In this document: one piece after another, positions 1 through 8,056 of the stretch
How positions within the stretch are numbered: the first letter of the stretch is position 1
Layout: every line of letters begins with the position of its first letter
DNA from: Duganella zoogloeoides
Lineage (GTDB): Bacteria; Pseudomonadota; Gammaproteobacteria; Burkholderiales; Burkholderiaceae_D
NCBI RefSeq assembly: GCF_034479515.1
Contig: NZ_CP140152.1
Coordinates: 3,472,001-3,536,000, forward strand
Direction: 5' to 3'
DNA: 64,000 nt
Position numbers and translations under genes: made by a program
The notes under the pieces: model-generated
Seen by the model: the letters and a program-made list of their open reading frames with translations, nothing else
Databases searched by the model: none
Told to the model about the DNA's origin: nothing

Positions 1-191
1 CCAACACCGAAGGCGCGGACGGCATCAACGTCCATGCGCTGGAAGCGAGCCGTTTGATCCTGGTGGCAGGCAAACCGCTGAACGAGCCGATCGCCCAATA
101 CGGTCCGTTCGTGATGAACACCCAGGCCGAGGTGTTCCAGGCGGTGGAAGACTTCCGGGGCGGCAAACTGGGCGAAGAAGCGCACGCTTGA
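1..191 (+). CDS. Pirin-family protein, C-terminal fragment
   Basis: The window opens inside this gene; reading starts at base 3 and gives 62 residues before TGA at 189-191. The residues LILVAGKPLNEPIAQYGPFVMN followed within about 15 residues by a short acidic/aromatic tail are the C-terminal cupin end of pirin-like (YhhW/YhaK type) proteins, non-haem metal-binding bicupins, some of which have quercetinase activity. Only the last strands are present, so metal ligands and start cannot be judged. The 103 bases before the next gene hold no clear terminator. Confidence 0.8.
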   Translation, partial: NTEGADGINVHALEASRLILVAGKPLNEPIAQYGPFVMNTQAEVFQAVEDFRGGKLGEEAHA

Positions 192-294
192 TCAAGGTAG
201 TGCACGGCGTGTGCGCACAGTTTGCCGGTTCTGAACAGTCTGGTGCGCTCCCGGGGCGCCGTGCATAATGCGGCAACAACCTCGGGAGCACCTC

Positions 295-627
295 ATGAAG
301 AACTGGCTTTTCCTTGTCATCGCCATCGTTTCGGAAACCATCGCCACCTCGGCACTCAAGTCCAGCGCGGGTTTTACCAAGCTGCTGCCATCGCTGCTGG
401 TGGTGGCCGGCTACGGCATCGCCTTCTATTTTTTGTCGCTCACCTTGCGCACCATCCCGATCGGCATCGCCTACGCGGTGTGGTCGGGCGTGGGCATCGT
501 GCTGATCGCGCTGGTGGGCTGGCTGGTGTTCGGACAGAAGCTCGATACGCCCGCGCTGCTGGGGATGGGGCTGATCGTGGCCGGGGTGGTGGTGATGAAC
601 GTGTTTTCCAGGACCGCCCAGCATTGA
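295..627 (+). CDS. SMR-family small multidrug/quaternary ammonium efflux protein
   Basis: The product is a 110-residue protein with four hydrophobic segments, the usual SMR length. It begins [18 protein letters not shown], with the membrane-embedded Glu14 that carries protons and binds cation in EmrE/QacE/SugE. The motif [14 protein letters not shown] near residues 63-76 matches the third SMR helix. I chose the ATG at 295 because GGGAG lies 7 bases upstream; the in-frame ATG at 268 adds a hydrophilic tail with no such signal. It should act as an inner-membrane dimer exchanging protons for cationic compounds; guanidinium (Gdx type) versus drug specificity cannot be told from sequence alone. 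Confidence 0.9.
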   Translation: MKNWLFLVIAIVSETIATSALKSSAGFTKLLPSLLVVAGYGIAFYFLSLTLRTIPIGIAYAVWSGVGIVLIALVGWLVFGQKLDTPALLGMGLIVAGVVVMNVFSRTAQH

Positions 628-656
628 AACGGGCTGTCTCGGGATAAAATACGCGG

Positions 657-1124
657 ATGAATCCCTTAATCCTCAAATGGCTGCGCAAGCTGAGCTACAT
701 GCTCGGCTTTGAAACCGTATCGTCCTTCCCGCCCGGCCATCCGTATGAGCGCACGCGCTGGAACGGCGCCTACTTCGACATCGCGTCCTACGTCAAACCC
801 GACGAGATCGAGCACCGGCTGTGCGAAGCGATCACCAACACGCCGCTGGTGTTCGGCCAGATCGACAATCCCACGCCGCGCATGCAGCGCGCGCTGCTGG
901 CCGTGCTGGAAGAACGCATGCGCCACAACCGCGGCCGCGCCACCGAGCTGGCCGTGCAACTGGTACACGCCTACGACAGCGCCCACATCACCGAGGTGAT
1001 CCCCGGCCTGCGCGCCCAGGTGGCCGGCACCCGCCACGACGACATCGGCGAACGGGCCCGCAGCGTGATGGCCTTTCTCGCCTCCACGCAGTCGCCGTTC
1101 GACGTCATCGACATGCCGGTCTAG
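657..1124 (+). CDS. Conserved-looking hypothetical protein
   Basis: The product is 155 residues, soluble and without a signal peptide. I recognise no domain. It is rich in Arg and Glu, and the middle (about residues 80-130) looks helical. It starts 29 bases after the SMR gene in the same direction, so the two may be cotranscribed. The ribosome-binding site is weak (GCGG just before ATG). Codon use is typical of the window, which supports a real gene. Confidence 0.65.
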   Translation: MNPLILKWLRKLSYMLGFETVSSFPPGHPYERTRWNGAYFDIASYVKPDEIEHRLCEAITNTPLVFGQIDNPTPRMQRALLAVLEERMRHNRGRATELAVQLVHAYDSAHITEVIPGLRAQVAGTRHDDIGERARSVMAFLASTQSPFDVIDMPV

Positions 1125-1132
1125 GTTTTTAA

Positions 1133-2221
1133 TTAAAGAATCTGGAAAAAGCCGGTAGGAAAACCCTCATTGCTGCGCGCCAGCTCGACGTGGATGCGGC
1201 GGCCGTCGTCAACCGGCAGCACTGCGGGCGCCAGTTGCTTGAGGTTGAACGACTCGAACTTCGACGCATCGGGCGCCGGCTGGGTCTTGTCCGGCGCCGG
1301 CGCCAGCCAGCTCAGCGTCGCCAGGCCGGCACTGACCATGGCCTCGCAACACGCAGCCGAGCCGTACACCCCGACCTGGTATACCGGCTCGCCCGGCCGT
1401 GCCGCCTTGAACGCCTGGTTGATACCCTCGAAATAGCGCGTGATCGGACCGGCGATATCGTCCGAGTTGGGATTGCAATCGACTTCGAAATAGATGGCCG
1501 AGCCCGACGGCTGGGTGATGCCCGACTGCGCCATCAGGTAGGCCGCCGCGCCATCGGCCATGCCCTGGGCCCGGCTGAAAGAATGCAGGTGGGCGCCGAT
1601 GGTTTCCCACACCACGCCGATGTGGATGCCGGCATCGGTGAGCGCGCGCGCTTCGGCCATCGACAAATTCTTGCTCGCGCTATGGCTGTAGTAGCGAATG
1701 GCAAAATCGATCCCCTGTTGCTTGATTGATATCGCGTGCTGCGTCAGTTCGAAAGCGGCTTTCACGCCGGTGAGGACAACCATGGGTGCTCCAGTGGGAA
1801 TGGTGGATGAAGGCGCCGGAACCGACCGCAGGCGTGGCATCGGACCAGGCAGTGTCGCAGGCTCGACCCGCTCGATGCGCACCCGGTAGCCGTGCACCGG
1901 CACGCGGATGCGCAGCGGATTGCCGCGTCCCTCGCCGACGTAGTACTGGGCGAGCTTGCTGCGCAGGCGCACCAGTTGCAGCCCGACCACGGGGTCGTCG
2001 GCGGGGTCGAAGTCAGCGGGCGAGCGGCCAAATACCTCGACCCCGATCGAGTAAGCGTTGTAGAGCTGCTCGTCGCGGTGACGCACCAGGTAGTCGAGCA
2101 ACTGGCAGCTGACACCGGCGTGAGCGAAGGTACGGCTGACCGCGATCCGGTGCAGTTCGGCATGCACATCGTTGGCGTGCGGCGCGCTGGCGGCAAACGG
2201 CGCGCGGCGCGCCGATGTCAC
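1133..2221 (-). CDS. Winged-helix domain fused to DUF1906 glycoside-hydrolase-like domain
   Basis: The protein has 362 residues from a GTG start. Residues about 25-120 resemble the N-terminal winged-helix module common in CadC-like and adenylate-cyclase-associated proteins (YSIGVEVFGR, then DPVVGLQLVRLRSKLAQYY and a GNPLRIRVPVHGYRV wing). After a Pro-rich linker, residues about 150-330 look like DUF1906, the TIM-barrel glycoside-hydrolase-like fold of Rv2525c (IDFAIRYY, then AGIHIGVVWE, then AIYFEVDCNP). No signal peptide is seen, so the domain would be cytoplasmic. No Shine-Dalgarno sequence precedes the GTG; a GGAG precedes an in-frame ATT at 2252-2254, which may be the true start. The gene is divergent from the STAND gene at 2402, and the two probably share regulation. 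Confidence 0.75.
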   Translation of the reverse strand: MTSARRAPFAASAPHANDVHAELHRIAVSRTFAHAGVSCQLLDYLVRHRDEQLYNAYSIGVEVFGRSPADFDPADDPVVGLQLVRLRSKLAQYYVGEGRGNPLRIRVPVHGYRVRIERVEPATLPGPMPRLRSVPAPSSTIPTGAPMVVLTGVKAAFELTQHAISIKQQGIDFAIRYYSHSASKNLSMAEARALTDAGIHIGVVWETIGAHLHSFSRAQGMADGAAAYLMAQSGITQPSGSAIYFEVDCNPNSDDIAGPITRYFEGINQAFKAARPGEPVYQVGVYGSAACCEAMVSAGLATLSWLAPAPDKTQPAPDASKFESFNLKQLAPAVLPVDDGRRIHVELARSNEGFPTGFFQIL

Positions 2222-2401
2222 ACTTAACGCAACAGTGGAAGAAGAATGTTTAATAGTTTCTCCAGCTTAATGTTATATTCTCAAAAATGATGCAGCGATG
2301 AAAGAACTTTACCCGGGCAGCATCAAAACCGCCTTCCGGTAACCTTCCCTGGCTTAAGTCTTTGATTAATTGGCGTTTTATTTCTTTCGTAGAAGGTTAG
2401 T
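2222..2401. promoter_or_regulatory. AT-rich divergent intergenic region
   Basis: These 180 bases separate two divergent winged-helix genes and are clearly AT-richer than their surroundings. They must hold both promoters. GGAG (minus strand, 2260-2263) precedes an in-frame ATT of the left gene, and AGAAGG (2391-2396) precedes the TTG start of the right gene. I could not assign -35/-10 boxes with confidence. Confidence 0.4.
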
Positions 2402-5400
2402 TTGAACCATAAGAGCTTCCGTTTTGGACAATGGCGTGTCGATCCCGCCACCAATACGCTCAACTCGGGTGAACTCAGCCGGCAGATCGAGCCGCGCGCG
2501 ATGGATGTTTTGTTACATTTGGCGCGGCATCCGCACACGGTAATCTCGGCCGAAACCCTGCTCGACGCCTGTTGGGGCGACTCCCCGGCCAGCGATAACG
2601 CGGTTCATAAAATCATCACCCAGCTGCGCCGGGCGCTCGACGATTCGGCCTCCGAGCCACGCTATATCGAAACCATCCGCAAGCGCGGCTACCGCCTGGT
2701 TGCCGAGCTCAGCTATGAAGACGACGTCAGCCAGGGCAGCTGGACCCATGCCTCGCCGTTCCGTGGCCTGGAAGCATTCGAGGAACAACACGCGGCGATT
2801 TTCTTTGGCCGCAAGCTCAGCGTCGACCGCCTGGTGCAGGTCGTGGTGGGCCAGGTGCAGGCCGCCTGCGCGATGGTGCTGGTGCTGGGACCGTCCGGCG
2901 CCGGCAAGACCTCGCTGATCCAGGCCGGCCTGATTCCCGCCCTGAAAGCGGGCGCGGCCCCGGCCGAGGCGGGCCTTGCCATCACCGATCACGTGCAGAT
3001 CGACTGCGCCGACATGGGCCAGTCCGGCCTGCTGGAAACCCTGGCCAGCACCCTGCTCGACGCCGAAATCGATGGCCAGCTGCTGTTCCGGAACACCAGC
3101 GCCACCGCCCTCGCCCAATACATGGAGCAGGATTTGCCGGGCTTGATCGCCCATTTGCAGGCGCAATTGCCGGCGCTGCGGCTGGCCGTGTTCATCGACC
3201 GCTTCGAAGCCGTGTTCCGGTTGCCGCACATTACCGAAGCCGAGCGGGTCGTCTTCATCAATGTGCTCGACCAGCTGGCACGCTCCGGCTGCATGCTGCT
3301 GATCCTGGCCTGCCGCAACGATTTTTACCCGCACCTGACGGCCTACCCGGCGCTGATGAACATGAAGCTGCGCGGCGGCCATTTCGACCTGGCGCCGCCC
3401 GGCAGCGCCGACATTGCCCAGATCGTGCGCCACCCGGCGCAGGTGGCGCAGCTGCGCTACACGGTGGACGAGCACGGCGAGGCGCTGGACGACCTGCTGT
3501 GCCACGCCGCCAAGGCCGGCCCCGACACCCTGCCATTGCTGCAATACTGTCTACAGGAATTGTACCGCCAGCGCACCCCGGCGGGCGAATTGACGCATGC
3601 CGCGTTCCACCAGATGGGCGGCCTGGAAGGCGCCATCGGCGCCCGCGCCGAGCAGGTGATATCGAGCCTGGGCCCCGCCCAGATCGCGGCCCTCCCGCAG
3701 TTGCTGTCGCGGCTGGTGCTGGTGGCGGAAGACGAAGCCACGGTGACGGCGCGCCGCGTGCCCTGGTCCGATGTGTCGAACGGCGACGAAACCAGGCTGG
3801 TGCAAGGGTTGGTGGATGCCCATTTATTCGTGAGCGACCTGCACGGCGGCGCCCCCGCCTTCGGCATCGCCCACGAAGCACTGCTGCGGCGCTGGCCGCG
3901 CGTAGTGGCGTGGGTGGAAGAACACCGGCAGGCGCTGCAAACCCGCAGCCGCATCAGCGCCCAGGCGCGGCGCTGGCAGGACAGCGGCCGCAAGCGCGAC
4001 ATGCTGCTGCCGTCGGGCACGCAGGCGAACCAGGCGCGCGAGCTGGTCAAGACGGCGATGTTCAGCTTTACTGGCGAAGAGCGCAGCTTTATCGATTTGT
4101 CCCTCAACGGTGCGCGGCGGGCGGAGTGGCTGCGGATAGGCATCATGATGACGATCACCAGCCTGGCATTGCTGGCGGTGGTGCTGGGGTTGAAAGCGCG
4201 TACAGCGCAGGTTCAAGCCGAAGCCCATCGTGCCGAGGCCGAAGGCTTGACAACATTTATGCTGGGCGAATTTGTCGAGAAATTGCGTCCATTGGGGAAG
4301 CTGGACTTACTCGATACGATCAGCACCAGGGCGCTGTCGTTCCTGTCCGTATCCGATAGAACCAACACCAGTGATATCGATTTGACCCAACGCGCAAAGT
4401 CCCTGCAATTACTGGCAGAAGTACGCAATGCCCGGGGAGACTCCAGCGGCGCTGTCAACGCATTGTTAACCGGCAGCGAAATCCTCACGCGGGTACTGCA
4501 GAGCAGCCCAGCGGACAGAAGCGTTCTCAAGACTGCCGGTGAAAATGCATTCTGGCTCGGGCAGATCTATTTCGACCAGAGGGACTGGATCAAGGCCACG
4601 CACCATTTTGAGCAGTACCGACTGCTGGCTGACAGAATCGCTGCCCTCGCGCCTGACGAGATTGATAGCTGGGTCGAGCAATCTTACGCGCATAACAGTT
4701 TGGGAAGTGTCGCCCTCAGACAAAATAATCTTCCACTGGCAGTGAAAGAATTTTCTCGCTCGGTAGAGTTGAAATTGCAGGCCTATGCAAAAAAACCGGA
4801 CGACAAACAACTGGCAGCAAGCCTTGCGGATAGCCTTTCCTGGCAAGCCAGTGCAAAAATCCAGTCGGGCCAGTTAGCCGAGGCAAATTCTCTGCAGGCG
4901 CGTCAGCTGGAATTATTAACCGTTCTGCGTGAAAAGTTCCCGGAAGATACCAAATGGGCAAAACAACTGGCGGATACCTTGGCCAGGAAGTCCGAGCTGA
5001 GGCAGGCCATGGGCGACATGAACGGGAGCCATGACAGCGCTGCTGCATCCCATGCTCTACACATAGACATGTCTGCACGGGATCCGAGCAACAGCGTTTG
5101 GAAACAGCTCATGCATATCCTGGAACTGCGCGTCATCACTACCGACCTGGCGCCAGTCTCACCCGCAATCACCAATGCTCGTTTGGATACGCTGCAAAAA
5201 AATCTGAACGATTTAATTGCCAAAGAGCCCAAAAAGCTGAACCTGAAGATAGCGCTGGCGCGCGCCCAACTTCGCGAAGCTGTTAATTTTTCTTTACTGG
5301 GTAATCTGCCTAAAGCCAGGAAAGCGCTTTTACAGGCAAATAATTCCTTGGCCGAACTCCATAAAAATTCGCCAACCGATAAATTTGTTACTTATGCCTG

Positions 5401-5668
5401 GATTGATGCTGTGTTGCTTGGCGCAGAAACGATAGAACCTGGGCGCAGCTATTTCTCTGAGTGCAATATCGCGCGCACCGTACTGGAACCTGAGGTCGCC
5501 CAAAGTCGCGACTTCAACGTATTAACCAGATGGGTAAAATTAAGCTACTGCCTGGGCAGGAACAGAGACGCCTTCGATGCCCAGGCAAAGCTCGCATCCA
5601 TGGATTATAAAGATCCGTCTTACCTCAACTCTACCCTGCTACACCTACCCAAGAAAGTAAATCAATGA
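2402..5668 (+). CDS. Membrane-tethered winged-helix regulator with STAND NTPase and helical-repeat C-terminus
   Basis: The protein has 1088 residues. Residues 5-102 form an OmpR/CadC-type winged helix (FGQWRVDPATNTL at the start, RYIETIRKRGYRLVAEL at the wing). Residues about 118-560 form an nSTAND1-like NTPase: Walker A GPSGAGKT at 163-170 and Walker B LAVFIDRFE at 261-269. One hydrophobic segment spans about 578-598. Residues 600-1088 are helical with TPR-like spacing and would be periplasmic if the DNA-binding end is cytoplasmic. Start is TTG with AGAAGG upstream. G+C falls sharply in the C-terminal half. The last four bases overlap the next gene (ATGA). It is probably a signal-transducing one-component regulator in which an NTPase switch sits between DNA-binding and sensor parts; target and ligand are unknown. 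Confidence 0.85.
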   Translation: MNHKSFRFGQWRVDPATNTLNSGELSRQIEPRAMDVLLHLARHPHTVISAETLLDACWGDSPASDNAVHKIITQLRRALDDSASEPRYIETIRKRGYRLVAELSYEDDVSQGSWTHASPFRGLEAFEEQHAAIFFGRKLSVDRLVQVVVGQVQAACAMVLVLGPSGAGKTSLIQAGLIPALKAGAAPAEAGLAITDHVQIDCADMGQSGLLETLASTLLDAEIDGQLLFRNTSATALAQYMEQDLPGLIAHLQAQLPALRLAVFIDRFEAVFRLPHITEAERVVFINVLDQLARSGCMLLILACRNDFYPHLTAYPALMNMKLRGGHFDLAPPGSADIAQIVRHPAQVAQLRYTVDEHGEALDDLLCHAAKAGPDTLPLLQYCLQELYRQRTPAGELTHAAFHQMGGLEGAIGARAEQVISSLGPAQIAALPQLLSRLVLVAEDEATVTARRVPWSDVSNGDETRLVQGLVDAHLFVSDLHGGAPAFGIAHEALLRRWPRVVAWVEEHRQALQTRSRISAQARRWQDSGRKRDMLLPSGTQANQARELVKTAMFSFTGEERSFIDLSLNGARRAEWLRIGIMMTITSLALLAVVLGLKARTAQVQAEAHRAEAEGLTTFMLGEFVEKLRPLGKLDLLDTISTRALSFLSVSDRTNTSDIDLTQRAKSLQLLAEVRNARGDSSGAVNALLTGSEILTRVLQSSPADRSVLKTAGENAFWLGQIYFDQRDWIKATHHFEQYRLLADRIAALAPDEIDSWVEQSYAHNSLGSVALRQNNLPLAVKEFSRSVELKLQAYAKKPDDKQLAASLADSLSWQASAKIQSGQLAEANSLQARQLELLTVLREKFPEDTKWAKQLADTLARKSELRQAMGDMNGSHDSAAASHALHIDMSARDPSNSVWKQLMHILELRVITTDLAPVSPAITNARLDTLQKNLNDLIAKEPKKLNLKIALARAQLREAVNFSLLGNLPKARKALLQANNSLAELHKNSPTDKFVTYAWIDAVLLGAETIEPGRSYFSECNIARTVLEPEVAQSRDFNVLTRWVKLSYCLGRNRDAFDAQAKLASMDYKDPSYLNSTLLHLPKKVNQ

Positions 5669-6033
5669 CAAAGTCTATTTCCACCACTCCGTTCATTAAT
5701 GTTCTGGTTCGCGTAAAAAAACATCAGGATGCCGACACGTATGACGTAACGTGCGAACCAAGCATTCCTAAGGTCGTACAAAAGGATACGGTAATTAATT
5801 TTCAGATTGTCGACACCTTCGGTCAAGACATTGTTTTCAGTGGTCTGACGGTAACGCCCAAGGAGTCCAATCAAATCAGTGCTCCGGCAATCTCGACAAG
5901 CGGCAAGTTACTGACGGTCAGCGATTCGTGCAGTCATAACTGCTGGCTCAATCTCAACCTGGAGTTCACCAACAAGACCGCAGGCCACCGTTTCATGCAT
6001 GATCCGCAGGTGGAGAACGACTCCGAAGGTTGA
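5665..6033 (+). CDS. Small DP-EP-like protein, translationally coupled to the STAND regulator
   Basis: The product has 122 residues, no signal peptide and a beta-rich composition. It ends HDPQVENDSEG; a conserved DP-x-V/I-x-N tail is what I recall of the DP-EP family (PF08985), so I tentatively place it there. It carries SCSHNCW near residue 90. Its ATG overlaps the stop of the STAND gene, so the two are cotranslated and very likely work together, for instance as ligand or effector. Its lower G+C matches the C-terminal half of its neighbour. Function is unknown. Confidence 0.7.
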   Translation: MTKSISTTPFINVLVRVKKHQDADTYDVTCEPSIPKVVQKDTVINFQIVDTFGQDIVFSGLTVTPKESNQISAPAISTSGKLLTVSDSCSHNCWLNLNLEFTNKTAGHRFMHDPQVENDSEG

Positions 6034-6139
6034 GCCACGCTGTGTTTGCGGGAACTCACTGCGCTATTCGCCGAGAAGTGTGTGACAATGCGGTCGACAC
6101 CCGCGAACGATAGCCGATACAAACATCAATCAATGAAAG

Positions 6140-7114
6140 ATGACCCGGACCCTGCCAACGCGCTTCCAGATACCGCAGTGTCATGAATTTGGCGGCGAGC
6201 CCGGCCCGCGCCTGATGGTCACCGGCGCCATCCACGGCAACGAACGCTGCGGCACCGAGGCCATCACCCGCGTGATGGCTGAACTCGACAGCGGCACGCT
6301 GTCGCTGCGCAGCGGCTTGGTCACTTTTGTCCCGATCGCCAACCCGCTCGCGTATGCCAACAGCACGCGCAACGGCGACCGCAACCTGAATCGCCACCTG
6401 TTCCCCACCAGCACGCCGCAAGACTACGAAGACCACCTCGCCAACTGGCTGTGTCCGCTGCTGGCGCAGCATGACGTGCTGCTCGACCTGCATTCATTCA
6501 ACGCGCCCGGTGAACCATTCGTGATGGTCGGCCCGCGCAACAACGACGGTCCGCGCGAACCTTTTCAGCATGCACAGCAGGAACGCGCACTGGCGCGCCG
6601 GCTTGGCGTGCACCGCTTTGTCGATGGCTGGCTGCGCACTTACGGCGACGGTGTATTACGCCGCGTGCCCGATCCGCAGCAACAGCAAACCGAACTGCGC
6701 TTCGGCGTGGGCACCACCGAGTACATGCGCAGCACCGGCGGCTATGCACTCACGCTCGAATGCGGCCAGCACGACGATCCGCAGGCGTCCGAAGTGGCCT
6801 ATCGCGCCATCCGCAACACCCTGGCCTTCCTCGGCCTGATCGACGCGCCATCACCGCCCGCCATCGCGCCGGACCAGATGCAAGCGCTGAGCATGGTGGC
6901 GGTGATCGACAAGATCTGGGCCGACGACAACTTCACGCGGCCATGGTCCAGCTTCGATGCCGTTGCCAAAGGCGAGCAGATCGGCGTGCATGCCGATGGC
7001 ACGCCAGTGCTGGCGCCGTTCGATGGCCGCATTTTGTTTCCCGACAGCGCAGCGGTGGCTGGCGGCGAATGGTATTACCTGGCGCGGGAAAATGGCGATT
7101 TCTGTTTGCCGTAA
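6140..7114 (+). CDS. Succinylglutamate desuccinylase/aspartoacylase-family zinc hydrolase
   Basis: The product has 324 residues. It shows the M14-like AspA/AstE fold: GAIHGNERCG (His32 and Glu35 as first zinc ligands), NGDRNLNR (substrate-binding Arg/Asn) and LLDLHSFNAPGEP (His118 as third ligand). The C-terminal part, about 240-324, resembles the beta domain of this family (VHADGTPVLAPFDGRILFP). It should cleave an N-acyl amino acid or a related amide in the cytoplasm, but no ast arginine-degradation genes lie nearby, so the substrate is open. The start codon overlaps an out-of-frame ATG at 6133. Confidence 0.85.
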   Translation: MTRTLPTRFQIPQCHEFGGEPGPRLMVTGAIHGNERCGTEAITRVMAELDSGTLSLRSGLVTFVPIANPLAYANSTRNGDRNLNRHLFPTSTPQDYEDHLANWLCPLLAQHDVLLDLHSFNAPGEPFVMVGPRNNDGPREPFQHAQQERALARRLGVHRFVDGWLRTYGDGVLRRVPDPQQQQTELRFGVGTTEYMRSTGGYALTLECGQHDDPQASEVAYRAIRNTLAFLGLIDAPSPPAIAPDQMQALSMVAVIDKIWADDNFTRPWSSFDAVAKGEQIGVHADGTPVLAPFDGRILFPDSAAVAGGEWYYLARENGDFCLP

Positions 7115-7156
7115 ATCCGGCGATAATTGTCGCTTAATAATAAACCCGGAGCACCC

Positions 7157-7516
7157 ATGAATTTACTGGCCCAGATCGTCACCGCCCTCGTCGCCCTGAT
7201 CCACATTTACATCGTCTTGCTGGAAACAGTATTGTTCGATTCCCGTGGCCGCAAGGTGTTTGGCCTCAGCCGCGAGAAAGCCGAGATCGTGCGGCCCGCG
7301 ATGTCCAACCAGGGCTGCTACAACGGCTTCCTGGTCGCGGCGCTGGTGGTCGGCTTTGCCCATCCGAATACCGTGGTGGGCTCGGCGTTCACCGTGTTCG
7401 GCCTGTGTTGCGTGGCGGTGGCCGGCGTGTGGGGCGGCCTGACCGTCAAGCGCAGCATCCTGCTGATCCAGACCTTGCCGGCGGTGGTGGCGCTGGCTTT
7501 GCATTTCGCGGCGTAA
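7157..7516 (+). CDS. DUF1304 membrane protein
   Basis: The product has 119 residues and four hydrophobic segments. The motifs VALIHIYIVLLE near the N-terminus and NQGCYNGFLVAAL in the middle are characteristic of DUF1304 (YqjF-like small membrane proteins). The ATG at 7157 follows GGAG; an in-frame ATG at 7127 would add ten polar residues and lacks a good site. Biochemical role is unknown. It is followed after 3 bases by the next gene. Confidence 0.85.
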   Translation: MNLLAQIVTALVALIHIYIVLLETVLFDSRGRKVFGLSREKAEIVRPAMSNQGCYNGFLVAALVVGFAHPNTVVGSAFTVFGLCCVAVAGVWGGLTVKRSILLIQTLPAVVALALHFAA

Positions 7517-7519
7517 AGC

Positions 7520-8056
7520 ATGATTCGCTGGTTGTACAATCTTCTCTACGGCACCACGCCAGCCCAGTTCCACAGCCCCTATTCCATCGATGAAGCTGCT
7601 GCCCTGCTGTCCAACAAGGTAAACCGGACGCCCGGTCACGGCGCGGTTGGCACGGTCACGGCGCAGCAGGTGGAACTCACGCGCGAACGAGTGTTCTCGC
7701 GCAATTCAGGTCGGGCAATTTTCACGGGCACATTTGAAACCGAGCACGGCCAGACCGTGCTCAAGGGCCAGTTTGGGATGACAGTCACGGCGACGCTCTC
7801 CATGTCATTCGTGATGGGGCTCATCCTCTTGTTTACCGTGGTTGCCACGATCAAGGTGGTCGAGCAGCCGGCCAACTATGCATTTCTGCTGGGCTGCATC
7901 GGATTATTCCTGGTCGCCACGCTGGTATGCCACTCCGCGAAACTGGATATCGAATTCGCTCATGCCTGGCTGGCCAAAATCATGGGCGCGGCGCTACACT
8001 CAGACTCGGCAACACCGTCGCCGGCGTCGCCGGCACCGATTCCACCGGCGGCTTGA
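7520..8056 (+). CDS. Hypothetical protein with two membrane segments
   Basis: The product has 178 residues. A polar N-terminal domain of about 95 residues is followed by two hydrophobic helices (about 92-112 and 120-138) and a Pro/Ala/Ser-rich tail. I recognise no family. It starts 3 bases after the DUF1304 gene, so the two probably form an operon. Its last 77 bases overlap the end of the convergent gene on the other strand; the overlapped part encodes only the low-complexity tail. Confidence 0.7.
   Translation: MIRWLYNLLYGTTPAQFHSPYSIDEAAALLSNKVNRTPGHGAVGTVTAQQVELTRERVFSRNSGRAIFTGTFETEHGQTVLKGQFGMTVTATLSMSFVMGLILLFTVVATIKVVEQPANYAFLLGCIGLFLVATLVCHSAKLDIEFAHAWLAKIMGAALHSDSATPSPASPAPIPPAA

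Noticed and set aside
25..624. Minus-strand frame of 199 codons opposite pirin and the SMR gene
   Set aside because: Antisense to two recognisable genes; low-complexity translation.
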